A stretch of 64,000 nt of DNA, from positions 3,989,683 to 4,053,682 of the forward strand of contig NC_011138.3 of NCBI RefSeq assembly GCF_000020585.3, in the 5' to 3' direction. Made by a program: the position numbers and the translations under genes. Source of the DNA: Alteromonas mediterranea DE. Its GTDB lineage: Bacteria > Pseudomonadota > Gammaproteobacteria > Enterobacterales > Alteromonadaceae. Positions 63,575 to 64,000 of the stretch are shown in pieces. Under the pieces are notes generated by a model. The model was not told the DNA's origin and did no database searches. It was given only the letters and a program-made list of their open reading frames with translations. The first letter of the stretch is position 1; every line of letters starts with the position of its first letter.

Positions 63575-64000
63575 TAAAGGGAGTGAGTGTATGCCCTCTG
63601 AATCCCTACACCGCAGGGATGCGGAGTAGGAGCTCTTACTTAAAAGCTGGGATGGCTTTACGGCGTGTTATTCCCTTCCCCTAAAACTTCTTGCTATGCC
63701 GATTAAGGAGGGAGTGAAGCCCCATCAAAAACTGATCGCTGCATGGATGCAGCTGCGAAGCCCCCATTGATGGCTTTACGGCGTGTTCCTTCCTTCTCCG
63801 TATAGGCTCAATAGATGCAAAAGGGGGCGCTTGTTCACTCTAGAACTCTCAGCTGCATGGAAGCAGCTGCGAAGCCGCTAATACAAAAGCACGGATGGGT
63901 CCACGGCGTGTTACTTCTTCTCCCCCTCAAATGTTTTGATATGCTTCGAGAAGGGAGTGATTGTTGTGCCCTCTGAAACCCTACACCGCAGGGACGCGGT
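63575..64000. repeat. intergenic repeat cluster of about 120-bp units, running off the window
   Basis: Three copies of GATGG(C/G)TTTACGGCGTGTT-like sequence (63651-63670, 63769-63787, 63893-63912) recur at 118- and 124-base spacing. Between them lie palindromic segments: CTGCATGGATGCAG (63739-63753) and its variant at 63852, and CCGCAGGGATGCGG (63610-63624) with a near-copy at 63985-63999. The left and right ends share the block GGAGTGA...GCCCTCTGAA..CCCTACACCGCAGGGA. This is a tandem REP-like array, non-coding; function unknown. Similar CACGGCGT-containing intergenic repeats occur in other marine gammaproteobacteria (from memory). Confidence 0.75.

Larger units (their letters stand above)
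63511..64000. other. 490-bp non-coding tail of the window
   Basis: After the TraB/GumN terminator the sequence holds only the repeat cluster; no ORF was convincing. The next gene must lie beyond the window. Confidence 0.6.

Noticed and set aside
63575-64000. CRISPR-like array
   Set aside because: Units are about 120 bp with imperfect internal palindromes; there are no short identical repeats with unique equal-length spacers and no cas genes.

Overview
The window looks like the chromosome of a marine gammaproteobacterium of the Alteromonas type. This rests on gene content and order: hslVU-ftsN-priA/rpmE, metJ/metF, rpoH near ftsXEY-rsmD, sfsA-dksA-gluQ-pcnB-folK-panBC with a PanP-type decarboxylase, yadGH, plus DUF2959, SO_0444-type and TonB-dependent receptor genes typical of Alteromonadales. 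Genus is inferred from recalled protein resemblance, not from a marker-gene search. No rRNA, tRNA, CRISPR array, complete insertion sequence or prophage was seen.

Layout. 1-2 kb: end of an unidentified gene, then a class I HMG-CoA reductase. 2.3-7.5 kb: the most unusual region, a compact operon with an HlyD-type adaptor, a peptidase-C39 ABC exporter, a stand-alone LuxR-type regulator, a 76-residue precursor with a double-glycine leader, and an ATP-grasp ligase. This fits a modified-peptide (RiPP, possibly graspetide-like) system. 7.7-8.5 kb: a PrlF/YhaV toxin-antitoxin pair. 8.7-14.5 kb: hslU, hslV (with a sigma-32-like promoter), ftsN, priA and rpmE. 15.4-23.2 kb: malic enzyme, metJ/metF with met boxes, yihY, a DUF2959 lipoprotein, a prolyl aminopeptidase, dtd and a YiiD/MadA-like fusion. 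23.3-31.4 kb: rpoH, two tandem EAL-HDOD genes, then ftsX, ftsE, ftsY (with a long Ala/Glu/Lys repeat) and rsmD.

31.5-41.1 kb: yjaG, yhgN, a small HTH protein, pepB, sfsA, dksA, gluQ, pcnB (apparently with a non-AUG start), folK, panB and panC. 41.3-46.7 kb: panP, a degenerate EAL protein, a TrmB-like methyltransferase and yadHG. 47.4-53.7 kb: a two-component system, a Fur-controlled siderophore receptor and a PiuC-type hydroxylase. 53.8-54.1 kb: a 269-bp MITE-like element. 54.1-63.5 kb: a cupredoxin, a secreted TonB-C-terminal protein, a CNNM/CorC transporter, a Cu/Zn permease, CstA, a small PepSY-like membrane protein, an esterase and a TraB/GumN protein. The window ends in an intergenic repeat cluster of about 120-bp units.

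Functional links: the heat-shock factor (rpoH) and a likely target (hslVU) lie in one window. panB, panC and panP give the beta-alanine and pantoate branches of pantothenate synthesis. The Fur box, receptor and hydroxylase form an iron-uptake module. All functional calls are from reading sequence motifs; no database search was run.
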